Shown in pieces: positions 34,698 through 43,716 of a stretch of 64,000 nucleotides of DNA. The stretch's first letter is position 1, and every line of letters starts with the position of its first letter. The DNA lies in the NCBI GenBank assembly GCA_039025235.1, contig JBCCOS010000003.1:244294-308293 (forward strand), read 5' to 3'. Under the pieces are notes generated by a model that was not told where the DNA came from, made no database searches, and was given only the letters and a program-made list of their open reading frames with translations. The stretch is from MED-G105 sp039025235. Its GTDB lineage: Bacteria > Pseudomonadota > Alphaproteobacteria > Caulobacterales > Parvularculaceae. The translations under genes and the position numbers were made by a program.

Positions 34698-35476
34698 TGT
34701 AGCTCGATCCAAACTGGTACGTGGTCTGATGCTTTCTCTCGCCCGCGAACGCCGCGGTCGACCCCTGCATTTGTTAAGCGATCCGCCGCTTCGGGGCTTA
34801 ACAACAGATGATCGATCCTAATACCATTATCCTTTGGCCAGGCGCCGCGTTGATAATCCCAAAAAGTATACCGAACTGATGTCGGATCAATTCGTCGAAG
34901 GGCATCCGTCAGTCCCAAATTTAGAAGTTTACGAAAGAGCGCTTTGGTTTCCGTTCGAAAGAGTGCGTCATCCGACCACGCAATAGGGTCATAGCAATCT
35001 TCATTTTGCGGGATAACATTAAAATCTCCCGCTAACACAAAAGCCTCTTCCTGCGACAATAGGTTGATGGCTCTTTTGATCAAGCGTTTCATCCAGGCAA
35101 GCTTGTAATCATATTTAGGACCAGGGGCAGGGTTTCCATTCGGTAGGTAAAGCCCACCGATCCTGACAGGGCCATTTTTATCGGGTATCACGACAGCTTC
35201 GATATAGCGTGCTTGTTCATCATCCGGGGCGCCAGGCAGACCTTTTAGCGTCTCTTCAATGGGAAACTTCGAAATAAACGCAACACCGTTATACGTTTTT
35301 TGTCCGTGTACAGCGACATTATATCCTCGGTCTTCAAACTCTATTGCTGGAAACTTTTCATCGACGCATTTGATTTCCTGTAACACAGTTACATCTGGTT
35401 TTGCTTCATCGAACCATTCAAGAACCCTTGGGAGCCGGGCATTGATAGAATTGACGTTGTATGTTGCGATTTTCAT
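34694..35476 (-). CDS. xth: Exodeoxyribonuclease III
   Basis: 260 residues, typical for XthA-type AP endonuclease/3'-5' exonuclease. Motifs in order are MKIATYNVNSINARLP (metal ligand Asn), VTVLQEIKC (catalytic Glu), VLAGDFNVIP (Asp-Phe-Asn), and GIRIDHLLLSPEAADR with KASDHVPVW (the His general base). It cuts DNA at abasic sites in base-excision repair. It heads a two-gene coupled unit with the helicase. The gap to rnr is 49 bases on the same strand, so read-through from rnr is possible. Confidence 0.95.
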   Translation of the reverse strand: MKIATYNVNSINARLPRVLEWFDEAKPDVTVLQEIKCVDEKFPAIEFEDRGYNVAVHGQKTYNGVAFISKFPIEETLKGLPGAPDDEQARYIEAVVIPDKNGPVRIGGLYLPNGNPAPGPKYDYKLAWMKRLIKRAINLLSQEEAFVLAGDFNVIPQNEDCYDPIAWSDDALFRTETKALFRKLLNLGLTDALRRIDPTSVRYTFWDYQRGAWPKDNGIRIDHLLLSPEAADRLTNAGVDRGVRGREKASDHVPVWIELQ

Positions 35477-35525
35477 GATGAACCTAAAGGGCTTTGAGCG
35501 TCACGGAGTATACAGTCGCGGCGTT

Positions 35526-37862
35526 TCAAGCCATAGGATTTTTCCGCGATTTGGCGTTCGAACGAGACTTTTTCTTTCTTGTCGTTTTCTTCGCACTCGG
35601 TTGTGTCTCGCGATTACGTTGTTTTCGTGCTTTATCGCCTTTTGGCTTATTCGTAGCCTTCTTGTGCTTCGTACTTTTTGTTTTGCTAGTCGCTTTTGCG
35701 GGCGAGCTGAGCATATCAAATCTCAATCCACCCGTAATAGGCGCCGCTTCTGCAAGACGAACCGTTACTTTTTGACCAAGGAAATACCGTCCACCGCTTG
35801 ATTCGCCAACGACAGCGTGCGCTGCTTGATCGAAGCGAAACCGTTCGAACCCGAGGGCGCGCATCGGTACGAACCCATCGGCACCAGTCTCGTCGAGCGC
35901 GACGAAAACACCGAAGCGCGTGACCCCTCGAATATTACCGTCAAATTCATCTCCAAGCCGATCTTCCAAATAAGCGGCGAGGTATCGGTCGGTCGATTCC
36001 CGTTCAGCCGCCATGGCACGGCGCTCAAGGTTTGAGATTAGGTCGGCCGTATCGGCCAACCCTTCGGCTTCCGCTGCGCTTTGCCCGCCAGCGCCCAACT
36101 TGCAGGCTTTGACGAGGGCGCGATGGACTGTGAGGTCGGCATAGCGGCGAATGGGTGATGTGAAATGGGAATAGCGTCCAAGATTCAAGCCAAAATGGCC
36201 AAAGTTCTCAGTTGAATAAATTGCCTGGCGTTGTGTCCGTAGCACGACCTCGGACACCATTGCCTTTTGGTCTCGTTCCGCAGCGATCTTCAAAATCTGA
36301 TTAAAGTGTCGTGGGCGCACCGCGCCGGTCTTTACCAATGCATAATCGAGCGTGGATAGATAATCGCGCGTCGCATCAAGCTTTTCTGTATCCGGCACTT
36401 CATGGATGCGATAAATTTGTGGTGTTCGCTTGGCTTCTAAAGTCTCTGCGGCTGCCACATTAGCAAGAATCATAAATTCTTCGATTAGTCGATGCGTATC
36501 AAGACGGTCTTTGCGGTCTATTCTTTCAACATCGCCCTCCTGATTAAGGATAATACGTCGCTCCGGTAAGTCTAAATCCAAGGGATTCCTTTTTTCTCTC
36601 TCTTTCCAGCGTGCTTGAAAAGCAGTGTAAAGATGATCTAAGGTTGTATCTATCGCGTTTTCGCTTGTGCTTTTGTTCTGCACTAGCGCATTGATACGTG
36701 CCTGAGCATCTTCATAGCTAAGGCGTGCTGCTGACCGCATCATCGCCCGCGTAAACCGGTGCTGTGTCTTGTTGCCTTCGCGATCGATGGTCATCTCTAC
36801 CGCAAGACATGGCCGATCTTCTCCTTCACGCAAAGAGCAAAGATCATTCGATAGTTTTTCGGGCAGCATAGGAACAACCCGATCAGGGAGGTATACGGAG
36901 TTTCCCCGATCGTGCGCTTCACTGTCAAGAGCGCTGCCCGGTCTGACAAACCAACTGACATCGGCAATAGCGACAATTACTTTGAAGCCCCCTTTGTTGT
37001 CGGGTGATTGATCTTGTGTTGCCCAAACAGCATCGTCATGATCTTTCGCATCCGCTGGGTCGATGGTGAGGAGGGGGACGTTGCGCAAGTCTTCGCGTTT
37101 TCCAAGTTGGGGAAGACTAGCATTCTCTGCTTCTTCAAAAGCGGCTTGAGGGAGCTCAATTGGAATACCATGGCTCGCCAGTGCAATGATTGAGTAAGCG
37201 TTCTTATTGTCGATATGAGAGGTAATCTCGCGGACACGCGCGCGTGTTGCTGATGAACCACGGCGGTTGATGGCTTCGCACCAAACCAGGTCGCCTTCAT
37301 CGGCGCCTCGTGTGTCGTTCTTCTCTATCGTGAACTTATTGCGCGCGCGCCTTTCAACGGGGTCAGCAACCCCGCCGAACCGCGTTTTTCTAAAAACCGC
37401 TAGGAAGCGGTGCGCGCTTTTTCCGATAGGTTTTATAACTTGTACGGAATACCCATCATCCCCTTCTGATTTCAATCTTGCAAGTAGTCGGTCGCCGACG
37501 CCTGGTGTCGGTTTTGTACGTTCAGCATCCTTTCGCGATAAGCGAATCATCGGCGGTTGATGCTCGCTTCGCCATGATGAAGGCATGCAAAGAAGGTCGC
37601 CATCGTCATCGATGGACATAATGTCGACGGGTAATACCGGGGGTAATGTACCAGATGAATGATGGTTTTTCTTACTGTCTTTTTCTATAAGGCCGTCGGC
37701 TTCCATCTCCCGTAGGAGCGAGCGCAATTCTGCTCGCTGCGCGCCCTTAACACCAAACGCACGGGCGATATCTCGCCGTGTTGTGTTTTCGTCGCTCTTA
37801 TTCAGAAAATCGATGAGCTCTTTCTTTGATGGTAAGTAATCATCTGGGGGGGAGGGGGGCAA
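35526..37862 (-). CDS. rnr: Ribonuclease R with lysine-rich tail
   Basis: 778 residues. This processive 3'-5' exoribonuclease degrades structured RNA and matures rRNA. The N-terminal winged helix (RRDIARAFGVKGAQRAELRSLL), cold-shock domains, and the RNB core with PADAKDHDDAVWA (metal-binding Asps) and SHFTSPIRRYADLTVHRAL are present, then the S1 domain (GNIRGVTRFGVFVALDETGADGFV). The last 60 residues are Lys/Thr/Arg-rich, as in many RNase R proteins. The frame opens with TTG 37862 and no ribosome site, just before a C6-T-C7 tract encoding Pro-Ser-Pro; no in-frame ATG occurs before the winged helix. Confidence 0.95.
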   Translation of the reverse strand: MPPSPPDDYLPSKKELIDFLNKSDENTTRRDIARAFGVKGAQRAELRSLLREMEADGLIEKDSKKNHHSSGTLPPVLPVDIMSIDDDGDLLCMPSSWRSEHQPPMIRLSRKDAERTKPTPGVGDRLLARLKSEGDDGYSVQVIKPIGKSAHRFLAVFRKTRFGGVADPVERRARNKFTIEKNDTRGADEGDLVWCEAINRRGSSATRARVREITSHIDNKNAYSIIALASHGIPIELPQAAFEEAENASLPQLGKREDLRNVPLLTIDPADAKDHDDAVWATQDQSPDNKGGFKVIVAIADVSWFVRPGSALDSEAHDRGNSVYLPDRVVPMLPEKLSNDLCSLREGEDRPCLAVEMTIDREGNKTQHRFTRAMMRSAARLSYEDAQARINALVQNKSTSENAIDTTLDHLYTAFQARWKEREKRNPLDLDLPERRIILNQEGDVERIDRKDRLDTHRLIEEFMILANVAAAETLEAKRTPQIYRIHEVPDTEKLDATRDYLSTLDYALVKTGAVRPRHFNQILKIAAERDQKAMVSEVVLRTQRQAIYSTENFGHFGLNLGRYSHFTSPIRRYADLTVHRALVKACKLGAGGQSAAEAEGLADTADLISNLERRAMAAERESTDRYLAAYLEDRLGDEFDGNIRGVTRFGVFVALDETGADGFVPMRALGFERFRFDQAAHAVVGESSGGRYFLGQKVTVRLAEAAPITGGLRFDMLSSPAKATSKTKSTKHKKATNKPKGDKARKQRNRETQPSAKKTTRKKKSRSNAKSRKNPMA

Positions 37863-37981
37863 AGAATCTGTCTCGCAACTAACAAGGTTGAAAGCTAGCT
37901 ACTAGCACGGAAAAAACGGCCACATAAGTTTGCGTTTTAAAAAAATCCGTGATTACTCGCCTCCTTTAAGAGACAGTGGGC

Positions 37982-38602
37982 TCACTTGAGGGGATCGACC
38001 GCTTTGCCATTCACCAAAATCTCATAGTGGAGATGGATGCCGGATGCGTTCCCGGTTCGGCCCGTTCGGCCGATGGCCTGACCCGCGGCGACGCGTGTTC
38101 CTTTTTTTATGCCTCTGTCGACCGACGCGAGATGGGCATATCGTGTAACAACGCCCTGCCCATGTTGGATATCAATGAATTTGCCATAACCTCGAGACGA
38201 AGACGAAATCACGGCAATCGTCCCTGCGCCAGCTGCACCAACTGGCACTTTACCCCCGGTTGAGATGTCGATGCCGTCATGCCGCCGGTGCGGTTTATCT
38301 TTGCGCCGGTTGGGACCGCCAAAGCCTGAACTGAGACACCCGCGTACCGGAGCAGTCGATAAAACTTGTCCACGGATGCGATAGGTTGGTTTGAACCCTT
38401 TTACGCGTCCTTGCTTGTCCGTTTCAGGGGCATTGCGCACACGCATGCCCTTGCAGAGCAAAAGCTTGCTTGTTTCATGGGGAATTTTGGTCACTTGACC
38501 AGAGCCACCGCCAGGCGTCGTGGTGCATGCTGCAAGAAAGGCGGCAGCCAACATCGCGAAAGCGATGCGATCCACACGATAACAACGAAACGCCACAAAC
38601 AT
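37982..38602 (-). CDS. M23-family peptidase-like lipoprotein
   Basis: 206 residues. A signal with lipobox LAAC places a lipid anchor on Cys26. The lysostaphin-type domain from about residue 90 shows CLSSGFGGPNRRKDKPHRRHDGID (zinc ligands His and Asp in HxxxD), RGYGKFIDIQHGQGVVTRYAHL, and GNASGIHLHYEI (HxH). All zinc ligands are present, so it may cut peptidoglycan cross-links, unlike the degenerate EnvC/NlpD types. It has no LysM repeat. It lies between topA and rnr on the same strand, a common alphaproteobacterial neighbourhood but an unrelated job. Confidence 0.88.
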   Translation of the reverse strand: MFVAFRCYRVDRIAFAMLAAAFLAACTTTPGGGSGQVTKIPHETSKLLLCKGMRVRNAPETDKQGRVKGFKPTYRIRGQVLSTAPVRGCLSSGFGGPNRRKDKPHRRHDGIDISTGGKVPVGAAGAGTIAVISSSSRGYGKFIDIQHGQGVVTRYAHLASVDRGIKKGTRVAAGQAIGRTGRTGNASGIHLHYEILVNGKAVDPLK

Positions 38603-38716
38603 TGACCTAGATTAACGGGCAAAATTCAATCGGATCAAGGCCATATTTGGCGTTAAAGTGAGAACCGGTGGGCAAAATCCTATGAAATTCACTGACCAAC
38701 CGGCCTTCGGTAGGTC

Positions 38717-38831
38717 GCTAAAGCCGGTCCGTTTCAAATGGAATCACTGAACGGCTGTGAGTCTTAAATTTTGCGCATTTCCTGGCGCGTGGGCCAGTGA
38801 CCAATGAGCAGCCACTTGAACTCGAAATGCT
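38717..38831 (-). repeat. Dispersed palindromic repeat, copy H
   Basis: On the minus strand: AGCATTTCGAGTTCAAGTGG at the left, AGGAAATGCGCAAAATTTAA in the middle, then hairpin arms AGCCGTTCAGTG and GGACCGGCTTTA around ATTCCATTTGAAACG. It defines a second subfamily with copies E, F and G. It lies in the 38603-38843 gap before the M23 gene. Confidence 0.7.
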
Positions 38832-38843
38832 TAGTCTAGGAGA

Positions 38844-39032
38844 TCAAAGTTCGGTCCTTGCGCCGCTCTCGTCTTTCGATCTCACAATCAATCGCTGGAC
38901 GATTATCCCCGATATTGTGGCTTTTTTATCGCCGATGCAGAGGCTTGATCGGATAGCGCGCAGGCGAGCGTTCGGATCGGTGATTGTACGCTCTCCCTCG
39001 TGTAGCCGAGATAACAGGACCTCGCGTGTCAT
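38844..39032 (-). CDS. Possible 62-residue protein downstream of topA
   Basis: The frame MTREVLLSRLHEGERTITD runs 62 residues to 38844, stopping just before repeat copy H. It begins 64 bases after the topA stop in the same direction. A 14-residue frame (MSEDVSLAFEDLIE) ends over its ATG in an ATGA overlap, which hints at coupling or at an old frameshift in a longer protein. I do not recognise it. Charged residues are balanced and there is no membrane segment. Confidence 0.3.
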   Translation of the reverse strand: MTREVLLSRLHEGERTITDPNARLRAIRSSLCIGDKKATISGIIVQRLIVRSKDESGARTEL

Positions 39033-39095
39033 TCTATTAGATCTTCAAAAGCAAGCGACACATCTTCAGACATCGGAAGACTGCCTTAGTATAAA

Positions 39096-41759
39096 CTACT
39101 CTTCCGCTTTTGTTGCGGCTTTCTTTGTTGTTTTTTTCTTCGAGACCTTCTTTTTGGTTGCCTTCTTCGACGTCGTTTTTTTGGTAGCTTTCTTTTTTGC
39201 CACTTTTTTCTTGGTCGTCTTTTTCTTTGCTGTTTTTTTCTTCGTGGGTTTCTTTTTCTCGCGTTCAGCGATTAATTCGAGGGCCTGTTCAAGTGTTACG
39301 GTATCGGGCTCAACGCCTTGTGGTAGTGTTGCGTTGGTTTTTTCGTGTTTGACGTAGGGACCGTAACGTCCGTTCATGACGTTGACCGGTTTTCCTGTTT
39401 CTGGATGGTCGCCTAATTCCTTTAATGGCTTTGCAGCAGCCCCGCGACCAGCGCGAGGGTTTGCTTTCTTCTCTTCTATTAAAGCAACGGCGCGGTTGAT
39501 TCCCACCTCAAATAGTTCGTTTACATCCGGCAGGTTTGCATAGATCTTACCATGCTTCACATAAGGGCCAAACCGACCAAGATTTGCTTCGATGGGTTCT
39601 CCATCTTCAGGGTGAGGTCCAATTTGCCGGGGAAGTGTTAGAAGCTTCATCGCCTTTTCGAAGTCGACCTCATCGACGGCCCACCCTTTCGGAATACCGG
39701 TGCGCTTGGGCTTTTCTTTTTTCTCTTTATCCTCGTGCCCTAATTGAACATAAGGTCCAAAGCGACCGATACGGAGTAAAGCTTCAAGCCCTGTCTCTGG
39801 GTCGGTTCCGAGGACTTTGTCTCCCGTTGGTTCGTCACTTTTATCTGCGGCTGATAATTGTCGCGTATATCTGCACTCAGAATATTCTGAACAGCCAATA
39901 AAAGCACCAAATTTCCCGGTCTTTAAAGATAGCCGGCCGGTATCGCAACTTGGGCATTTGCGAGGGTCTGATCCATCTTCCTTCGGAGGAAAGATTAGTG
40001 GGCCTAGTGATTCATTTAATGCATCAAGAACTTCGGAAATTCTAAGCTCTTTGGTCTCATCGACAGTCGCAATAAAGTCTTTCCAAAATTCTTGGAGGAA
40101 CCTTTTCCAGTCGACGTCACCATTGGATATTTCGTCGAGTGTGCCTTCAAGGTTTGCTGTAAAGTCATACTCGACATAACGACGAAAAAAGTTCTCAAGA
40201 AAGGCGGTAACAATGCGCCCTTTCGAATCTGGTTCGAACCGCTTTTTTTCAAGCGCGACATAGCCCCGGTCCTGAAGGGTCGAGAGAATGGAAGCGTAAG
40301 TGGAGGGTCTGCCAATGCCCAGCTCTTCTAGCTTTTTGACAAGCGATGCTTCGGAATACCGTGGGGGCGGCTGCGTGAAATGCTGCTCTGCTTTTGCATT
40401 TTTCGCTGATGCCGATGCCCCGGCATTAAGCTTTGGTAAAACGCCTGTCCCGTCTTCACCATCAGGCTCATCGCGGCCTTCCTCATAAAGTTTCAAAAAG
40501 CCATCAAACAATACGACTGAACCCGTAGCGCGTAGCCCCGTCTTTTTATCAGTAGAAAGAATATCAATTGTAGTCTGCTCTAGGCGGGCGGATTCCATTT
40601 GGCTTGCCATCGCGCGTTTCCAGATAAGCGCGTAGAGCTTGTTTTGCCCTTCATCAAGTCCGCGAATCTGGCCTGGCAGTCTGGAAAAACTTGTTGGACG
40701 GATGCATTCGTGTGCTTCCTGTGCGTTCTTTTGTTTTGTTTTATACATCCGCGGGGACTTTGGCAGATAAGGGTCTCCAAACTCGTTTTGAATGGTGTGT
40801 CGCAAATTACCGAGTGCCTCTGGTGCCATATCGATGCCATCAGTACGCATATACGTTATAAGGCCTGTCGTCTCGCCGCCAATATCAATGCCCTCATAAA
40901 GACGCTGCGCTGTTTGCATGGTTCTGGATGCAGAAAAGCCAAGTTTTCTCGCCGCCTCTTGTTGCATCGTGGACGTGGTGAAAGGTGGTGGCGGATTCCT
41001 TTTTGTTGGTTTTGCTTCAACCGCATCGACCGAGAAGGCCGCGTTATCAATGGCAGCTTTGGCGGCTAGCGCTGATGTCTCATTGTTAAGGGTGAATTTC
41101 TTGAGCTTTTCTCCCTCGTGAATGGTCATTTTGGCGCGGAAGGATGGTGCATCCCCTGACAGAACATCTGCTTCTACGCTCCAGTATTCCTCTGGTGTGA
41201 AGCATTCAATTTCGATCTCCCGCTCACAGATCAACCGCAAAGCAACGGATTGCACGCGTCCGGCGGAACGCGCGCCCGGCAGCTTTCGCCATAAGACCGG
41301 TGAAAGGGTAAAACCCACAAGATAATCAAGGGCCCGGCGGGCGAGGTAGGCATCAACCAGATCCTGATCGATCTCTCTCGGACTTGCGATCGCTTCGTGC
41401 ACCGCAGACTTTGTAATTGCATTGAAGGCGACCCGTTGCACGGGCATGCCCTTAAGGGCTTTTTTCTGTGCCAATACCTCAAGGATATGCCAAGAAATTG
41501 CTTCTCCTTCTCGGTCGGGGTCCGTCGCAAGGATCAGGCCTTCAGCGCCTTTAACAGCTTGTGCAATTTCATTAACGCGTTTCTTGGACCCGGCATCAAG
41601 TTCCCAGGTCATGGCGAAGTCACGATCAGGGTCAACCGAACCATCTTTTGAAGGTAGATCCCGAATGTGCCCATATGACGCCAGGACATGGTACTCTGAA
41701 CCAAGATATTTGTTAATGGTTTTGGCTTTTGACGGGGATTCGACGATTACAACTTGCAT
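39096..41759 (-). CDS. topA: DNA topoisomerase I with lysine-rich tail
   Basis: 887 residues. It relaxes negative supercoils through a 5'-phosphotyrosine link. TOPRIM: MQVVIVESPSKAKTINKYLG and LATDPDREGEAISWH. The active Tyr is in GLITYMRTDGID near residue 307. One four-Cys zinc finger (KCPSCDTGRLSL...GCSEYSECRYTRQL) is followed by further TopA C-terminal repeats (GRFGPYVQLG, GRFGPYVKHG, GRYGPYVKHE). The final 50 residues are almost pure Lys/Thr/Ala, a histone H1-like tail seen in several alphaproteobacteria. It follows dprA at a distance of about 800 bases with an unrelated plus-strand gene between. Confidence 0.97.
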   Translation of the reverse strand: MQVVIVESPSKAKTINKYLGSEYHVLASYGHIRDLPSKDGSVDPDRDFAMTWELDAGSKKRVNEIAQAVKGAEGLILATDPDREGEAISWHILEVLAQKKALKGMPVQRVAFNAITKSAVHEAIASPREIDQDLVDAYLARRALDYLVGFTLSPVLWRKLPGARSAGRVQSVALRLICEREIEIECFTPEEYWSVEADVLSGDAPSFRAKMTIHEGEKLKKFTLNNETSALAAKAAIDNAAFSVDAVEAKPTKRNPPPPFTTSTMQQEAARKLGFSASRTMQTAQRLYEGIDIGGETTGLITYMRTDGIDMAPEALGNLRHTIQNEFGDPYLPKSPRMYKTKQKNAQEAHECIRPTSFSRLPGQIRGLDEGQNKLYALIWKRAMASQMESARLEQTTIDILSTDKKTGLRATGSVVLFDGFLKLYEEGRDEPDGEDGTGVLPKLNAGASASAKNAKAEQHFTQPPPRYSEASLVKKLEELGIGRPSTYASILSTLQDRGYVALEKKRFEPDSKGRIVTAFLENFFRRYVEYDFTANLEGTLDEISNGDVDWKRFLQEFWKDFIATVDETKELRISEVLDALNESLGPLIFPPKEDGSDPRKCPSCDTGRLSLKTGKFGAFIGCSEYSECRYTRQLSAADKSDEPTGDKVLGTDPETGLEALLRIGRFGPYVQLGHEDKEKKEKPKRTGIPKGWAVDEVDFEKAMKLLTLPRQIGPHPEDGEPIEANLGRFGPYVKHGKIYANLPDVNELFEVGINRAVALIEEKKANPRAGRGAAAKPLKELGDHPETGKPVNVMNGRYGPYVKHEKTNATLPQGVEPDTVTLEQALELIAEREKKKPTKKKTAKKKTTKKKVAKKKATKKTTSKKATKKKVSKKKTTKKAATKAEE

Positions 41760-42200
41760 TCTTTGACGAGTTCTCCAGTTACCAACTCTGATATTCTATC
41801 CGTTCAAATGACGTCTCACGGTCATTGGTAAAACGCGTTACAAAGCCTATAGCGATTTCGCATCAATTGAGATCACTCAATCGCTTTGGTGTTTTGTCTC
41901 TAACGCGCTTCCTATAGGCAAATCGTTCACACTTCGCCGAGAAGCGCTGTCAGACCTTCTATAGTGCGCGGCTTAGTGCGCTGGGCTTACCCCAACTGTC
42001 AACTCAGGCAGCGATCGATTGATGACGCAAGGGCACACGCTAAGGTATAAAAAATATTGATATCTATCGATGGTTGCTGTACACCGTGGATCGGGATCCA
42101 CTGTGTAATACAGAATAGCGTCCCTTGTTTAAGATTGAATTGTTCGCTGGGGTATCCTGGTTTTTCAAATTGAACGCGGAATTTGGGGGTTCGCAGGTCT
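41760..42200. other. Intergenic gap upstream of topA, with repeat-like element J
   Basis: No gene was found in these 440 bases. An inverted repeat (GCCTATAG at 41845, CCTATAGGC ending 41919) encloses AGCGATT...AATCGCT around 41850-41885, a distant relative of the dispersed family. The topA promoter must lie to its left. Confidence 0.4.
41845..41919 (-). repeat. Dispersed palindromic repeat, copy J (diverged)
   Basis: The order CAATTGAGATCACTCAATCG, then TAACGCGCTTCC resembles the reverse of copy H, but identity is low. The nested inverted arms are clear even if kinship is not. Confidence 0.4.
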
Positions 42201-42398
42201 ATGGCGTCGAGACAGATTAGTAGAAATCAAAATTTGGAAACGTTGAGAGGGTTAAGTCCACAGCAAGCGCAGGATTACATCAGAGATCTGTTAATCGAAC
42301 TTCAGTCCATCTCCCAGCTGACTTACAATGTGAAACTTCAATATCACCTATTGGAAGCCAAAAATGCCGCGATTAGTGAAAACGTGCAGGAGAACTAA
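42201..42398 (+). CDS. Small conserved-looking protein of unknown function
   Basis: 65 residues from ATG 42201 (TTG 42183 is open in the same frame). LSPQQAQDYIRDLLIELQSIS and VKLQYHLLEAKNAAI look like two amphipathic helices. Polar, with no signal or membrane part. It lies alone between the divergent topA and repeat copy F, convergent with dprA. I recall similar short alphaproteobacterial proteins but no function. Confidence 0.6.
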   Translation: MASRQISRNQNLETLRGLSPQQAQDYIRDLLIELQSISQLTYNVKLQYHLLEAKNAAISENVQEN

Positions 42399-42399
42399 C

Positions 42400-42516
42400 G
42401 CGTTTTCGGGTCAAGGGGGATTTACGCAGCTCCCTGTAGGCCCCGGCGCCAGAAATTGTGTAAAATCAGAGACTTAAAACCGCTCAGCGATTCCAGTCGA
42501 AAGGGAGCGGCTATCG
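42400..42516 (+). repeat. Dispersed palindromic repeat, copy F
   Basis: It starts one base after the stop codon of the 42201 gene. CGCGTTTTCGGGTCAA at the left, AGAAATTGTGTAAAATCAGA in the middle, then arms CCGCTCAGCG and GGAGCGGCTA around ATTCCAGTCGAAA. It faces the 3' end of dprA. Confidence 0.65.
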
Positions 42517-42567
42517 TCTTCCGCATGGCGCGGTCGAGTGGACGTTCGTTCAAGCAAGATAGTTTCA

Positions 42568-43707
42568 TCAAGTCTTTTGCGCAAAAAAACCGCCGTATTC
42601 TTCAATCACCTCGCCAGCAAGCACGAGTTCAAGAAGCGCATCGGCAACAAGACCCGGACCAGCTTTTGAGGCACGTATTATTTCATCCCTGTGAATAGGA
42701 GTCGGCGACATGAGTTCGCGAATGGTTTCTTTGACCTGTAACGCGATGTCTTCCTCGGTCTCATTGGTGTCACCTTTGGGTGTGCTATCTAACGCAGCAA
42801 AATAGTCTCTTTCGTTTTCTTTCACTGAATCTATCCGGTGAGAAAGGCTCTGAATGATGTCTTCGGCGCTCTCCGCTAATCCGGCGCCATCTCGAATGAG
42901 ATTATTCGATCCCTTGCACCGTGGATCCAGTGGCGAGCCGGGCACTGCAAAAACCTCTCTGCCCTGGTCAGCGGCGGTTCGCGCAGTAATAAGTGTGCCT
43001 GATCGCATTGCTGCTTCAATGACGACGACGGCCAAGGAAAGACCAGAAATCAATCGGTTTCGACGTGGAAAATCACGGGCTGTTGGTTGAGCACCGGGTG
43101 GCCGCTCTGACACGATAAGACCACGTCGCGCAATGTCCCGCGTTAATTCTAAATGCTCTGGCGGATAGATGACGTCCACGCCACCAGCAACAACGGCAAT
43201 GGTTCCATTATCGAGCGAATTTGTATGAGCCGCACCATCTATCCCCCGCGCTAGTCCAGAAACAACAACATATCCGGCGTTACCAAGGTCTCGCGCAAAG
43301 TCTCCAGCAATTCTTCGTCCAGCTGCAGAAGCGTTCCGTGCCCCAACAAGTGCAACGGCCGGCTTCTCTAGGAGGCTCAAATGTCCGACACCGTAAAGAA
43401 TTGGGGGAGGGTCAGTGATTGTTCGCAAAAGGGCTGGGTAGTCAGGTTCAATCATCGCAACCGCTTTGGCGCCGACTTGTTCAGCTGCGTTCAGCTCGTA
43501 TTCGGCCTCTTCGCGCGACGGCGGCTTAAGTAAGGTTTTCCTACCGGCGGTTTTGGCAAGGTCTGGCAGGGCTGCAATGGCATCTTTCGCTGTACCATAG
43601 CGCGTCAAAAGTCGTTGGAACGTCACGGGACCAACGGAATTTGTTCGAATGAGCCGTATCCAATCCAGTTTTTCAGATCGGTCTAATTCTTTCAGTGTCT
43701 CCCCCAT
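42568..43707 (-). CDS. dprA: DNA-processing protein DprA
   Basis: 379 residues. It loads RecA on incoming single-stranded DNA during transformation. An N-terminal helical domain (WIRLIRTNSVGPVTFQRLLTRYG) is followed by the Rossmann-like core: PAVALVGARNASAAGRRIA, VVSGLARGIDGAAH, AVVAGGVDVIYPPEH, and SGTLITARTAADQGREVFAVPGSPLDPRCKGSN. A winged helix at the end (PTPIHRDEIIRASKAG) resembles DprA_WH. The gap to plsY is nine bases, so they are one operon. Confidence 0.95.
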   Translation of the reverse strand: MGETLKELDRSEKLDWIRLIRTNSVGPVTFQRLLTRYGTAKDAIAALPDLAKTAGRKTLLKPPSREEAEYELNAAEQVGAKAVAMIEPDYPALLRTITDPPPILYGVGHLSLLEKPAVALVGARNASAAGRRIAGDFARDLGNAGYVVVSGLARGIDGAAHTNSLDNGTIAVVAGGVDVIYPPEHLELTRDIARRGLIVSERPPGAQPTARDFPRRNRLISGLSLAVVVIEAAMRSGTLITARTAADQGREVFAVPGSPLDPRCKGSNNLIRDGAGLAESAEDIIQSLSHRIDSVKENERDYFAALDSTPKGDTNETEEDIALQVKETIRELMSPTPIHRDEIIRASKAGPGLVADALLELVLAGEVIEEYGGFFAQKT

Positions 43708-43716
43708 AGTCTTTTA

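Noticed and set aside
35494..35775. Hydrophobic plus-strand frame, possibly a membrane protein
   Set aside because: It is the antisense reading of the lysine-rich RNase R tail, which turns Lys codons into Phe/Leu.
38797..39357. 186-residue Phe/Val-rich plus-strand frame
   Set aside because: It is the antisense reading of the lysine-rich TopA tail.
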